Origin: JANQMY01 sp965228775
GTDB lineage: Bacteria > Pseudomonadota > Alphaproteobacteria > JANQMY01
Length of the DNA: 64,000 nucleotides
Direction: 5' to 3'
Assembly: GCA_965228775.1 (NCBI GenBank)
Contig: OZ245840.1
Span: 3,348,001 to 3,412,000 of the forward strand
Positions 8,985-16,979 of the stretch are shown here, piece by piece. A model generated the notes under the pieces. That model was not told the DNA's origin and did not search any database. It saw nothing but the letters and a program-made list of their open reading frames with translations. The translations under genes and the position numbers were made by a program. The first letter of the stretch is position 1. Every line of letters starts with the position of its first letter.

Positions 8985-9023
8985 AAAATACTTATTCACA
9001 GCGTGAAATTCATGCTATGAATG
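8985..9023 (+). promoter_or_regulatory. 39-bp conserved motif, copy A (upstream of sqdB)
   Basis: This stretch matches 45,408-45,446 at 32 of 39 positions in the same + orientation. The core is TCACAGCGTGA, nearly a TCACA-N-TGTGA dyad, followed by GCTATGAATG identical in both copies. It starts 40 bp after the fcl stop and ends 198 bp before the sqdB start. I infer an operator or promoter element shared with the regulator gene of the main cluster. Confidence 0.65.
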
Positions 9024-9137
9024 TAAAGGATTTGTAGGGGAGATGCCATTTTCGGTGTGTGCGAGCGGGTGCGTTTTTGTGTCTCTTGCTCTTCAAACCC
9101 GGCATCCGCATATTGGGCGTCATTTTTGGTGCATGGT

Positions 9138-9160
9138 CTGCCCCGCATCGCAAGGGGCAG
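9138..9160. repeat. hairpin in the sqdB leader
   Basis: CTGCCCC (9138-9144) and GGGGCAG (9154-9160) are exact complements around a 9-nt loop, about 60 bp before the sqdB start and downstream of the 39-bp motif. There is no T-run, so it is not a clear terminator. It could be a leader structure or chance. Confidence 0.35.
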
Positions 9161-9221
9161 TTGCGGCAAAGACATTTTGAGAATGCGGCATATCGAGAAT
9201 GACGAATCGAGGAAGAGATAA

Positions 9222-10394
9222 ATGAAAGTCCTGATACTGGGTGGCGACGGATTCTGTGGTTGGCCAACAGCATTGCATTTGTCGAACCTGGATCACGACG
9301 TGAAGATCGTCGACAACCTATCCCGGCGGAATATCGACAATGAGCTGGAAGCTTACTCGCTGACCCCGATCCGGCCCATGGGTGAGCGCCTGCAGGCTTG
9401 GCAGGAAGTATCCGGCAAATCCGTAGAGTTCATTCGTTTTGATGTGGCGGAACATTATCATCGGCTCTTGACGCTGCTAACCGAATTCCGGCCGGATGCC
9501 GTGGTTCATTTCGCCGAACAGCGGGCAGCCCCATATTCCATGAAATCGTCTTGGCACAAACGATATACGGTGTCGAACAATCTCAACGCGACCAATAACC
9601 TACTCGCCGCCGTCGTTGAGGCCGGCCTGAATACCCACATCGTTCACTTGGGGACCATGGGCGTTTATGGGTATGGCACGGCGGGAATGAAAATCCCTGA
9701 AGGGTATCTGGAAGTGTCCGTTCGCAATCCCGAAGGCGAGGAGATCAAGCAAGAAATTCTGTACCCTGCCAATCCGGGCAGCATCTATCACATGACCAAG
9801 ACCCAAGATCAGCTGTTGTTCGCTTACTACAACAAGAACGACCAACTGAAAGTAACCGATCTGCACCAGGGCATTGTTTGGGGAACCCAGACGCCTGAAA
9901 CCGAAAAAGATGAGCGTCTGATCAACCGGTTTGACTATGATGGTGACTATGGAACGGTTTTGAACCGTTTTCTCATGCAAGCGGCGATCGGATACCCCTT
10001 GACCGTACACGGAAAGGGCGGTCAGACACGCGCATTCATCCATATCCGGGATACGGTGCGGTGCATTCAGCTTGCCATTGAAAACCCGCCGCAAAAGGGC
10101 GAGCGGGTGCAGGTCATGAACCAGATGACCGAGACCCACCGGATCAACGATCTCGCGGGCATGATTGCCCGAATGACGGGCGCTCAAATCGAACACCTTG
10201 AAAACCCGCGCAACGAGGCCGACGAGAACGAGCTGCATGTGGAAAACGCAAAGCTCATCGGCCTTGGCTTGGAGCCAATCACCCTAGAGGGCGGCTTGAT
10301 GTCGGAGGTGACGGATATCGCGAAGAAATACGCCGACCGGTGCGATAAGTCGAAGATTCCTTGCGTGTCGCTGTGGAGCAGCGAAAAGAGTTAG
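9222..10394 (+). CDS. sqdB: UDP-sulfoquinovose synthase (SqdB/SQD1 type)
   Basis: A 390-residue SDR making UDP-sulfoquinovose from UDP-glucose and sulfite. Family hallmarks are GGDGFCGWPTALHLS (NAD site), DNLSRRNID, HFAEQRAAPYSM, the HLGTMGVYGYG segment and YxxxK in SIYHMTKTQ. Length is right for SQD1/SqdB. A clear GGAAGAGATAA precedes ATG 9222. No recognisable sulfolipid transferase gene (SqdC/SqdD or SqdX-like) adjoins it; the neighbours are polysaccharide GTs. The sulfoquinovose may go to sulfolipid made by genes elsewhere or, by inference, to the polysaccharide. Confidence 0.92.
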   Translation: MKVLILGGDGFCGWPTALHLSNLDHDVKIVDNLSRRNIDNELEAYSLTPIRPMGERLQAWQEVSGKSVEFIRFDVAEHYHRLLTLLTEFRPDAVVHFAEQRAAPYSMKSSWHKRYTVSNNLNATNNLLAAVVEAGLNTHIVHLGTMGVYGYGTAGMKIPEGYLEVSVRNPEGEEIKQEILYPANPGSIYHMTKTQDQLLFAYYNKNDQLKVTDLHQGIVWGTQTPETEKDERLINRFDYDGDYGTVLNRFLMQAAIGYPLTVHGKGGQTRAFIHIRDTVRCIQLAIENPPQKGERVQVMNQMTETHRINDLAGMIARMTGAQIEHLENPRNEADENELHVENAKLIGLGLEPITLEGGLMSEVTDIAKKYADRCDKSKIPCVSLWSSEKS

Positions 10395-10406
10395 ACCAGC
10401 TCGGCT

Positions 10407-11792
10407 TCAGCTGGATATTGGCGCGGGTTCAAATGCACGATACCAAGCAAGGGTATCGTCGATTTGCCGCCGCCGGTCGAACCTTTTGACGGCATCCTGT
10501 CGCGCGTTGGCGGACAGTTGGGCAAGCACATTCGGTGTAGAGGAAATGCGCTCCACCGCGCGGGCCATCCCTTGAAAATCTTTGTGAGCGACAAGCGCGC
10601 CGGTGCCATCGGCCAGGCGGGCTTGGTCGATATTGCCGTCAGTTGTTAGACAGTTTTTGACTTGCTCGCCGATGCCGCCGACGTTGGTCGCGACAACGGG
10701 AACTCCGCACGCAAGGGCTTCCAGGATCGTGGTTGGGAAATTGTCGGCGTTGGCGGCATGTAAATAGAAATCGGCGCTGCTATAGGCTTCCGCCATCGCC
10801 TCCAATCCGTTTACATAGCCAAGATTTTTGATGGTGACGTTGCCCGAACGGGTTTCGCCGGCTTCGCCGCCTAAAATCAGTAGGGTGACGGAACGGGAGG
10901 GCAGCAAACCACCCAATTGCTCGCCGGCCTTCACAACTGTCTCATAATCCTTGAAGACGTTGGTGTGAGCCGAATTGGCGGCGAAGCTCACCACGAGATT
11001 GTCCACCGGAATACCTAATTTGGCGCGGCATTGTTCTTTCGATTTTGGGCAGAAGATGTCCAAATCGACGCCATTGTGAATGACCCGAAAATCTTGGGCG
11101 CCTTCTGCGAGGACCGAGCGCTTTGCGCGTTCGATAAGCCAAGCAGACGGCGCGCTCACAAAAAGCCGGGACTTTGAGTAGATAGATTTCTTGCGCGCAA
11201 GGTTGCCCTTTGTTCCGTCCCGCATCAAAGCCGGATAAACCGACAAGTCCGGACAGTCGCCGCAGCCTGTTTCCCAGCGCTCACAGCCCATTGTGTAGGC
11301 GCAGTGTCCGGTGAATGTCCATTCGTCATGAAGGGTCAGAAAAACCGGCGTGCGGCTGCTAAGGGCCGTAAGAGCCCGAAGGTCGAAGTAGCCGCCGTGG
11401 AGGTTGTGACAGTGAATCACCTCCGGGACGAAGGGCAGGCTTTCTATGCTGCTGAGCGTGCTTGGATAATGAAAAGTCTCGCGGCCGCGAAGGTGGTCAA
11501 CGAGGCGCTGAGGATTCGAATGCTGCCGTAAAAGACGTGCCAGCAAGCCCGCGCCCCGAACACGCCCCGCAAGCGGTTGAAGGACGTGCTTCACGCATTT
11601 TTCCAGAGCAGATTCAAAGACCGAGGCGTTGGCGTTTCTGTCGAACTCGATGATGTGATCGGCTTCGGATTTAGTGTGGCCGACAAGGAGGGCCGTGCGA
11701 TGGCCCGCATCACGCAGCCCCTCGGTCAGCATGACGGCGATGCGCTCGGCACCGCCGCCGCCGGCAGAGGCGTTCACATGCAAAATGTTCAC
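10407..11792 (-). CDS. family 4 glycosyltransferase (GT-B)
   Basis: A 461-residue GT-B enzyme. The N-terminus reads NILHVNASAGGGGAERIAVML. A cysteine-rich LHDEWTFTGHCAYTMGC...GCGDCP segment, known in exopolysaccharide GT4 enzymes, lies in the N-terminal half. The donor-binding C-terminal half has EALACGVPVVATNVGGIGEQV. The GTG start at 11,792 overlaps the upstream stop as GTGA, so the gene is coupled to the GT2 before it; the longer 497-aa reading is unlikely. It converges with sqdB, 12 bp between stops. Acceptor and donor are unknown. Confidence 0.8.
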   Translation of the reverse strand: MNILHVNASAGGGGAERIAVMLTEGLRDAGHRTALLVGHTKSEADHIIEFDRNANASVFESALEKCVKHVLQPLAGRVRGAGLLARLLRQHSNPQRLVDHLRGRETFHYPSTLSSIESLPFVPEVIHCHNLHGGYFDLRALTALSSRTPVFLTLHDEWTFTGHCAYTMGCERWETGCGDCPDLSVYPALMRDGTKGNLARKKSIYSKSRLFVSAPSAWLIERAKRSVLAEGAQDFRVIHNGVDLDIFCPKSKEQCRAKLGIPVDNLVVSFAANSAHTNVFKDYETVVKAGEQLGGLLPSRSVTLLILGGEAGETRSGNVTIKNLGYVNGLEAMAEAYSSADFYLHAANADNFPTTILEALACGVPVVATNVGGIGEQVKNCLTTDGNIDQARLADGTGALVAHKDFQGMARAVERISSTPNVLAQLSANARQDAVKRFDRRRQIDDTLAWYRAFEPAPISS

Positions 11793-12997
11793 AGGCGCAA
11801 CACGCGACGGGCGATGGCCCGCAAACGAAGAAGCCGGCTCCGTATGGCCGTAAGAATTGGTTTTGCGGCCCTTAGTCTTTGTTCCGGGTAATCTGCCCAC
11901 TGAATGGCTTGACGTGCAATTAGGAACGAAGGAGATCTGAGCAACGCCTTTACATCGGCCATGGGACGCAATTCTATGTCCAACGTCCCGTCGACCGCAT
12001 CTTCCATCATGCGTTGAACTTGTGGCGGGTGGGCCCCTTGAAAGCGTTCAAGCCAGCTTGGATAGTCATAAACATTGTGAACGCGGAACGGTTTTTTGAG
12101 CTCGAAGAACGTTTCGTGCGCCCATTCCAGTGCTTTTGGACGTTGAGCCCAAGCTGCACGTCCGTAGTAGTCGCACTTTTCGATTACCTGTTTCGGAAAC
12201 AGCAGCGAATAGTGATACAGCACGACCCCCATTTCCCTTGTATCTTTGCTGTCCAGCCAATGGCCATCGCGCATGTCGTGACCCTGCTCATTCACCACGG
12301 TCGGGGGCCGGTGCGTCGTGTAGCGATAGCCCTTGCCCCACTTGAAGAGGCGATGGTAGGAAGCGGCCCCTCTTTTGAGGTACCACCCGTCAACGACCGT
12401 TTCGGTATCGCCCCAGAATGTGATTTGATGAAATGCTGCCCCGCTGATCGTTGGGTCGGCTTTCAGCTGCTCCCGCATTTTCGAGATGTGATCCGGGCGA
12501 TAGAATTCATCACAGTCGACCTGCCACAGATAGTCGCCTGTGGCGCGCTTGGCGTAGGCCTGACTTTGTTCGTCTTTTTCCCCCGGCCAAAACCCATCGG
12601 GGTACCCCTCATCCTCGGCGGTGACGAGGGTGACTTTCTTTTCGGAATCCTCTTCCGCGATGAATCGGCGTACGGTTTCCAAAGTCTGGTCCCGAGAATG
12701 CCCCTCTGGGGTCGAAACGCCAATGGCGGCTGGGGCGGCCCCTTCCACGACGATGATCTCGTAAGCGTGAGGATATAAGGCGCGCAAATTGTAGCCGATA
12801 AAGGGTTCGCCATTGAGCACGATCATGCCGAACGTGATCTTCGGCGCGTGCTGGGGGCCGGCTATTGCCTCGCTGGTACTACCGCTCATGGGGGATGGTT
12901 TTCGTCGCTTTCGAAGATTGTTTGACGCCACTTCTACTTTGAAAACGGCGTTCTGGCCATTGCTTGTGGCGCCGCCAATGGGCATTGGCTTTGGCAT
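11789..12997 (-). CDS. family 2 glycosyltransferase
   Basis: A GT-A protein of up to 402 residues. Recognisable content starts at about residue 54, KITFGMIVLNGEPFIGYNLRALYP, followed by a DxD-like WQVDCDEFYRP and conserved HRLFKWG and GVVLYHYS segments. The first ~50 residues are unconserved-looking and neither ATG 12,997 nor ATG 12,889 has a good ribosome site, so the start is uncertain. It is coupled by GTGA overlap to the GT4 gene downstream. It is divergent from the GMD-like gene over a repeat-containing gap. Confidence 0.72.
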   Translation of the reverse strand: MPKPMPIGGATSNGQNAVFKVEVASNNLRKRRKPSPMSGSTSEAIAGPQHAPKITFGMIVLNGEPFIGYNLRALYPHAYEIIVVEGAAPAAIGVSTPEGHSRDQTLETVRRFIAEEDSEKKVTLVTAEDEGYPDGFWPGEKDEQSQAYAKRATGDYLWQVDCDEFYRPDHISKMREQLKADPTISGAAFHQITFWGDTETVVDGWYLKRGAASYHRLFKWGKGYRYTTHRPPTVVNEQGHDMRDGHWLDSKDTREMGVVLYHYSLLFPKQVIEKCDYYGRAAWAQRPKALEWAHETFFELKKPFRVHNVYDYPSWLERFQGAHPPQVQRMMEDAVDGTLDIELRPMADVKALLRSPSFLIARQAIQWADYPEQRLRAAKPILTAIRSRLLRLRAIARRVLRL

Positions 12998-13119
12998 GCC
13001 TGCCGTAGCGGCAGCCAGCCTTCGGCAGGCAAGAGCGCTGTTCCCTGACGTTCCTAAACCGGATGAATCCCTGCGGGAGGACTAGCAATGGCGGCAAAAT
13101 ATTGGTACGCCCTTCCTTT

Positions 13120-13256
13120 GATCAAAGCGCCGCGCGGCGGCTTTGATGACTGCCACTAGGGCATGATCATTTTTTGTGGAAACATGATCATGCCTACGAT
13201 TCACCGTTGGTCGCGCGATCGGACGGTTAACCGGATTCCACTTAACCTGATCGCGC
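13120..13256. repeat. cluster of intergenic palindromes before the GMD-like gene
   Basis: Three dyads lie side by side. One is an imperfect pair around CGCG at about 13,120-13,147 (ATCAAAGCGCC / GGCGGCTTTGAT). The second is GGCATGATCA (13,160-13,169) with TGATCATGCC (13,185-13,194) around a T-rich 15-nt loop. The third is GCGCGATC (13,213-13,220) with GATCGCGC (13,249-13,256) enclosing GGTTAACC and GGATTCCACTT. The strings resemble GATCATGC / GGATTCCACTTT palindromes found dispersed in alphaproteobacteria (from memory). The element ends 20 bp before the next gene. Confidence 0.6.
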
Positions 13257-13275
13257 TCTAGAAAAACCGAAAGTC

Positions 13276-14322
13276 ATGCCCTCAGCGGATCGATCAGCTC
13301 TCATATTCGGCGTCACCGGACAAGACGGTGCGATCCTTGCGCATCAGTTGGTGAAGCAAGGCTGGAAAGTCTATGGCGGCTATCGGCGGGGCGGTCACAA
13401 TAAGCTCTGGCGCCTGGAAGAGCTTGGCGTTCTGGACAAAATCGAACTGGTTAATATCAACCTTCTGGAACCGTTCCAGGTTTTGAACGTGGTTTCCGAA
13501 TTGACACCTGACCATGTGTATCAATTGGCGGGTGACAGTTATGTGGTCGATTCATTCGAACAGCCAAGATCCGTCCTTGAAAACAATTGCATCAGCACAC
13601 TGAACGTATTGGAGGCGATCCGTATCGCCGCGCCGGAGGCGCGCCTGTTCTTTCCCTCAAGTTCCGAGGTGTTTGGCCAGCCGGCGGAAGACGGCATGCT
13701 CGATGAAAAGAGTCCGTTTTCGCCCCTTAACCCCTATGGCTTGTCGCGTTTGGCAGCGCAAAAGCTGATCGATATTTATCGTAGTCATCACGGGCTATAT
13801 GCCTGTTGCGGCATCATGTTCAATCATGAAGGCCCTTATCGAGCACGCAGTTTTGTGACCCGCAAAGTAACGTACAACCTTGCGCGGCTGCGTTCCGAAG
13901 GCGGCAGACCCATGACACTTGGCAATCTGGACACGCGCCGCGATTGGGGAGCCGCTGATGACTATGTCAGCATCATGCCGAGTGTTTTGGACTTGGATGT
14001 TCCTGACAACTATGTTTTCGCCACCGGTAGAACGTCAACATTACGCCAGTTGATCGAAGTGGCCGCAGACTATGCGGGCTTTAAGCCAGAATTTGAGGGG
14101 CAGGGGTTAGGCGAAGTTTGCATAGACCGCGCGTCGGGCCAGGCGCTTGTGACTGTCGATGATGAGTTTTTCAGAAAGTCCGACACACCGCCTCTGGTTG
14201 GAAACCCAGATCACTTGAAACAGTCAACGGGCTTTGCGGGATCGAAACCGATCGAACAAACCATTGTCGAGATGGTGCAGGCCGATATCGACCGCCGGGA
14301 AAAGGGCAATATCAACGTTTAA
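13276..14322 (+). CDS. GMD-like NAD(P)-dependent sugar-nucleotide dehydratase/epimerase
   Basis: A 348-residue extended SDR close to GDP-mannose 4,6-dehydratase: IFGVTGQDGAILAHQL, YRRGG, QLAGDSYV, FPSSSEVFGQP, FNHEGPYRARSFVTRK and LGNLDTRRDWG. The catalytic YxxxK is altered: the segment is NPYGLSRLAAQKL, so arginine replaces the lysine. The RRSSSFNTGR loop of true Gmd is also shortened. It may act on a GDP-sugar with changed chemistry, for example as a reductase or a different dehydratase, or be weakly active. The true gmd is at 6,931. ATG 13,276 follows the palindrome cluster. Confidence 0.75.
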   Translation: MPSADRSALIFGVTGQDGAILAHQLVKQGWKVYGGYRRGGHNKLWRLEELGVLDKIELVNINLLEPFQVLNVVSELTPDHVYQLAGDSYVVDSFEQPRSVLENNCISTLNVLEAIRIAAPEARLFFPSSSEVFGQPAEDGMLDEKSPFSPLNPYGLSRLAAQKLIDIYRSHHGLYACCGIMFNHEGPYRARSFVTRKVTYNLARLRSEGGRPMTLGNLDTRRDWGAADDYVSIMPSVLDLDVPDNYVFATGRTSTLRQLIEVAADYAGFKPEFEGQGLGEVCIDRASGQALVTVDDEFFRKSDTPPLVGNPDHLKQSTGFAGSKPIEQTIVEMVQADIDRREKGNINV

Positions 14323-14352
14323 GAAATTTGTGCCGTGGCTGCTTAACTTGCG

Positions 14353-15234
14353 TCAACCGAGCCGTCGCTTGATGGCGTTTTTGAGACGCGTCACAAAATC
14401 GGTCTCTTGAACCGTGTCGGGCGTTTTCATGACAAGGGGGCGAAAGGCCAAGTTTTGATCTGCCGCCGGGCCTGCCCCGTTGGCAAACTTGGAGAAGAAG
14501 CCATTTCGCACGGAGTCCATTGTTTTTGTGGCTTCCGGCTCCGGAACACTCCAGTCCGTCAAGGTCTTTTGCGCAACTTCCGGCGTCAGTTCGGATGGAT
14601 GCTTGAGATAGGTGTTGCGCTCCGGGTTTGAGCCGAACTCCACAACGATCATCCAACGGTGGAAGGCCACACTGACCACGCGCCGGGTCAAGAAATCATC
14701 CGTATCAAGAGCGCCCATATAGGGCCAGAACCGGCTGGGGGCGTTGTCCGGCCAATAATTGATGCCGTCCGCAAGGCCTTTGAAAGCATTTACAACCTCT
14801 TGGCAACCGGTGATGCCGCCAGTGTCCTCGATGATGTAAAAGGCATCCTGCTTCATATGTGGCGCGATCCAGTTGAAGCCGCACATCATGTGGTGCGCGA
14901 AATGGCTGCCATCATCAATGACTACATCAAACGGGCCATATTCTTCGCACACGGAGGAGATGAATGTTTCGTCTCCTTGGTCACCAATGGCAATCTTTCG
15001 GCGGCCGCCTTCAATCTCCTTGCATTTGGGGTCGATATCCAAACCGACCAATGTGGCGTTGGGAAAATATTCCTCCCACATGGTCAGCGATTTGCCCGAT
15101 TGTACGCCGATTTCCATCACGCGCGTCGCTGTTTCGCGGATGGGTTCCAAATACCGGGCGTAAGCCGGAAGATAATTGTGAATGCGTTTTGAGGGTTCGT
15201 GCTTTTCCCCCAACTGTTCAAGCACACTGGCCAT
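14353..15234 (-). CDS. class I SAM-dependent O-methyltransferase (sugar type)
   Basis: A 293-residue methyltransferase. It has SAM motif I in RVMEIGVQSGKSLTMW, an acidic GLDIDP after strand 2, and VVIDDGSHFAHH, typical of CmcI/MycE-like sugar O-methyltransferases. AGGGGACATCT precedes ATG 15,234. It is the last gene of the long minus-strand run, 89 bp after the GT2-FkbM fusion, and converges with the GMD-like gene. It probably methylates a hydroxyl of the polysaccharide or a nucleotide sugar. Confidence 0.78.
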   Translation of the reverse strand: MASVLEQLGEKHEPSKRIHNYLPAYARYLEPIRETATRVMEIGVQSGKSLTMWEEYFPNATLVGLDIDPKCKEIEGGRRKIAIGDQGDETFISSVCEEYGPFDVVIDDGSHFAHHMMCGFNWIAPHMKQDAFYIIEDTGGITGCQEVVNAFKGLADGINYWPDNAPSRFWPYMGALDTDDFLTRRVVSVAFHRWMIVVEFGSNPERNTYLKHPSELTPEVAQKTLTDWSVPEPEATKTMDSVRNGFFSKFANGAGPAADQNLAFRPLVMKTPDTVQETDFVTRLKNAIKRRLG

Positions 15235-15323
15235 AGATGTCCCCTGTTTAGATATGGTTTCGGCGCGCCGGTCTTTTTGCTGCCGCAGCGGCGCGTATTT
15301 TTCCGTTTATGGTCGTTTAGTTT

Positions 15324-16979
15324 CTAATGCCAATCCAAGCGCACTTTTGCGTCGAGGCCGGCTTTTTTTATCTTTGCGCGCATGTCGTTCGTTGCTGCCA
15401 CTAAGGGCGGGTTCTTTTTCTCGTGGGTTTCCACCACTGCATGCTCGATATGATCGAATGTTCCGCAATTGATAAGATGCGGGATCACGTCCACTTCAGC
15501 GCCTTCTATGTCCATCTTGAGAAGAAAAACAGGTGTCTCAAGCTCTTGGATGAAGCGGGCTAAGTCTACAGTCCGCACGGATACGGATTCATCCTCCAGT
15601 ACGTTTCCTTTCTCTGCCTTGAGCGAGGAGCCGCTGGAATAGGCCACGGCATTTTCTTTGTGCAGCTCGTGCAGGTAGAGCGATGCCTCTCCATCCTTGT
15701 CTGCGACGGCTGCATTGTGGACGGTAATGTTCGGCCAGTCGCCTACATTGCGCGACAGCTCTTCGAAGGCCACAGGGTTTGGTTCGAATGCGTGCACCTT
15801 TGCCCCACGCAGTCCCATGATGAAGCTCATCCGGCCCACATTGGCACCGGCGTCGATAACGGTTTGGCCCGATACTGCCGCGTTCAGCATTGTGGCCAGT
15901 TCCGGTTCCACGGACGCCGGTAGAAAACGGCCGTCTTTGTATTCCTGGAACCATTGCGTGCTTGTGACAGACTTATGGCGCGGGAACGGGGCGTTACCCC
16001 GCGTGTCGCGGTCGTTGGATTCGGTTTGATCCGTCAACACACCGACCGCGCGCTCCCAATGGCCGCCCAGCCGGGTAATGTTTGCGCCAATCACTTCGTA
16101 GAAATAGTTCTTGAAGTAGGGGTGCTGATTTTTATCGCGCGACAACCTGCCTTTGACGAAGCCCGCTGTAATCAATCCCGATAGCGCGACGCATTTCAAA
16201 AACGCATCGAGGCGAACTTTCACGGACCGCGATTTGTCTGATGAGAAAATCTGAGTGGAAATTCGGCCATTGGCAAATTTCAACCGGGCGATATGGCTGA
16301 GATTGAGCTTCTCCGGCCTAACCAAATGGCGCAAGAACACCTTTGGATCGAAATAGATGAGGGCCGATGGATCTTGTGCCCTCAGCCGGATCTGAAAATC
16401 TGTTTCTTCGCCATAGCTGATCTTGGTGCCGGCCATACCAAAATTCGGATCGAAGCCCTCAAGGTCCGCAATCCGCTGGCGCTCCACGAAGAGATTGCCG
16501 CCACTTACAAACTCATCAGTCTTTAGAGCGCGCGCTTCTGACATCTTGTGTGTGGTGCTGGCATATTCGTCTTTGTACCATGCAGGCTTTTCACCTTGAT
16601 ACCAGGCACCATAAGGACCGCCGAAAACAGCAGGATGATGCGTGCGGATAACGTTGAGCGCCGCTTCCAGCCAGGCCGCGTCGACGATGCATTCATCATC
16701 AATATAGCCCACATAGTGACCACGGGCTTCCGCCGCGCCGCGATTGCGGGCATGCGACAGCCCTTGGGCCGGTTCGAAGACGTAGCGGGCATTTTTCTTG
16801 CCCGCGATCGCGGTCTGAATGGTATCCGCGGTTGCGTCTTTCGAATTATTGTCGACCACCACCACTTCTACATTGTCGAACGATTGCATCGCGCCGAGCA
16901 CAGAGGCCAGACAGATTTTCGAGAGCTCCGCACGGTTATACGTGCAGATGACGACGGAAAGAAGAATATCGCTACTCAT
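15324..16979 (-). CDS. GT2 glycosyltransferase fused to FkbM-type methyltransferase
   Basis: A 551-residue two-domain protein. Residues ~5-240 form a GT2 domain with SVVICTYNRAELS, VVVDNNSKDAT, YIDDECIVD (metal site) and GEETDFQIRLRA. Residues ~340-540 form an FkbM-family SAM methyltransferase with TVIDAGANVGRMSF, HAFEPNPVAFEEL and LLKMDIEGAEVDV. The join suggests a sugar is added and then O-methylated by one polypeptide, as in chain-capping. ATG 16,979 overlaps the preceding stop as ATGA; a 19-residue longer reading is less likely. It belongs to a run of coupled genes. Confidence 0.85.
   Translation of the reverse strand: MSSDILLSVVICTYNRAELSKICLASVLGAMQSFDNVEVVVVDNNSKDATADTIQTAIAGKKNARYVFEPAQGLSHARNRGAAEARGHYVGYIDDECIVDAAWLEAALNVIRTHHPAVFGGPYGAWYQGEKPAWYKDEYASTTHKMSEARALKTDEFVSGGNLFVERQRIADLEGFDPNFGMAGTKISYGEETDFQIRLRAQDPSALIYFDPKVFLRHLVRPEKLNLSHIARLKFANGRISTQIFSSDKSRSVKVRLDAFLKCVALSGLITAGFVKGRLSRDKNQHPYFKNYFYEVIGANITRLGGHWERAVGVLTDQTESNDRDTRGNAPFPRHKSVTSTQWFQEYKDGRFLPASVEPELATMLNAAVSGQTVIDAGANVGRMSFIMGLRGAKVHAFEPNPVAFEELSRNVGDWPNITVHNAAVADKDGEASLYLHELHKENAVAYSSGSSLKAEKGNVLEDESVSVRTVDLARFIQELETPVFLLKMDIEGAEVDVIPHLINCGTFDHIEHAVVETHEKKNPPLVAATNDMRAKIKKAGLDAKVRLDWH

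Noticed and set aside
8985..9023. Reading the 39-bp motif as a simple sigma-70 promoter
   Set aside because: No -35/-10 pair with good spacing is conserved on either strand in both copies; an operator is a better fit.
10395..10406. Terminator between sqdB and the convergent GT4 gene
   Set aside because: The 12-bp gap shows no dyad; any termination signal would have to lie inside coding sequence.
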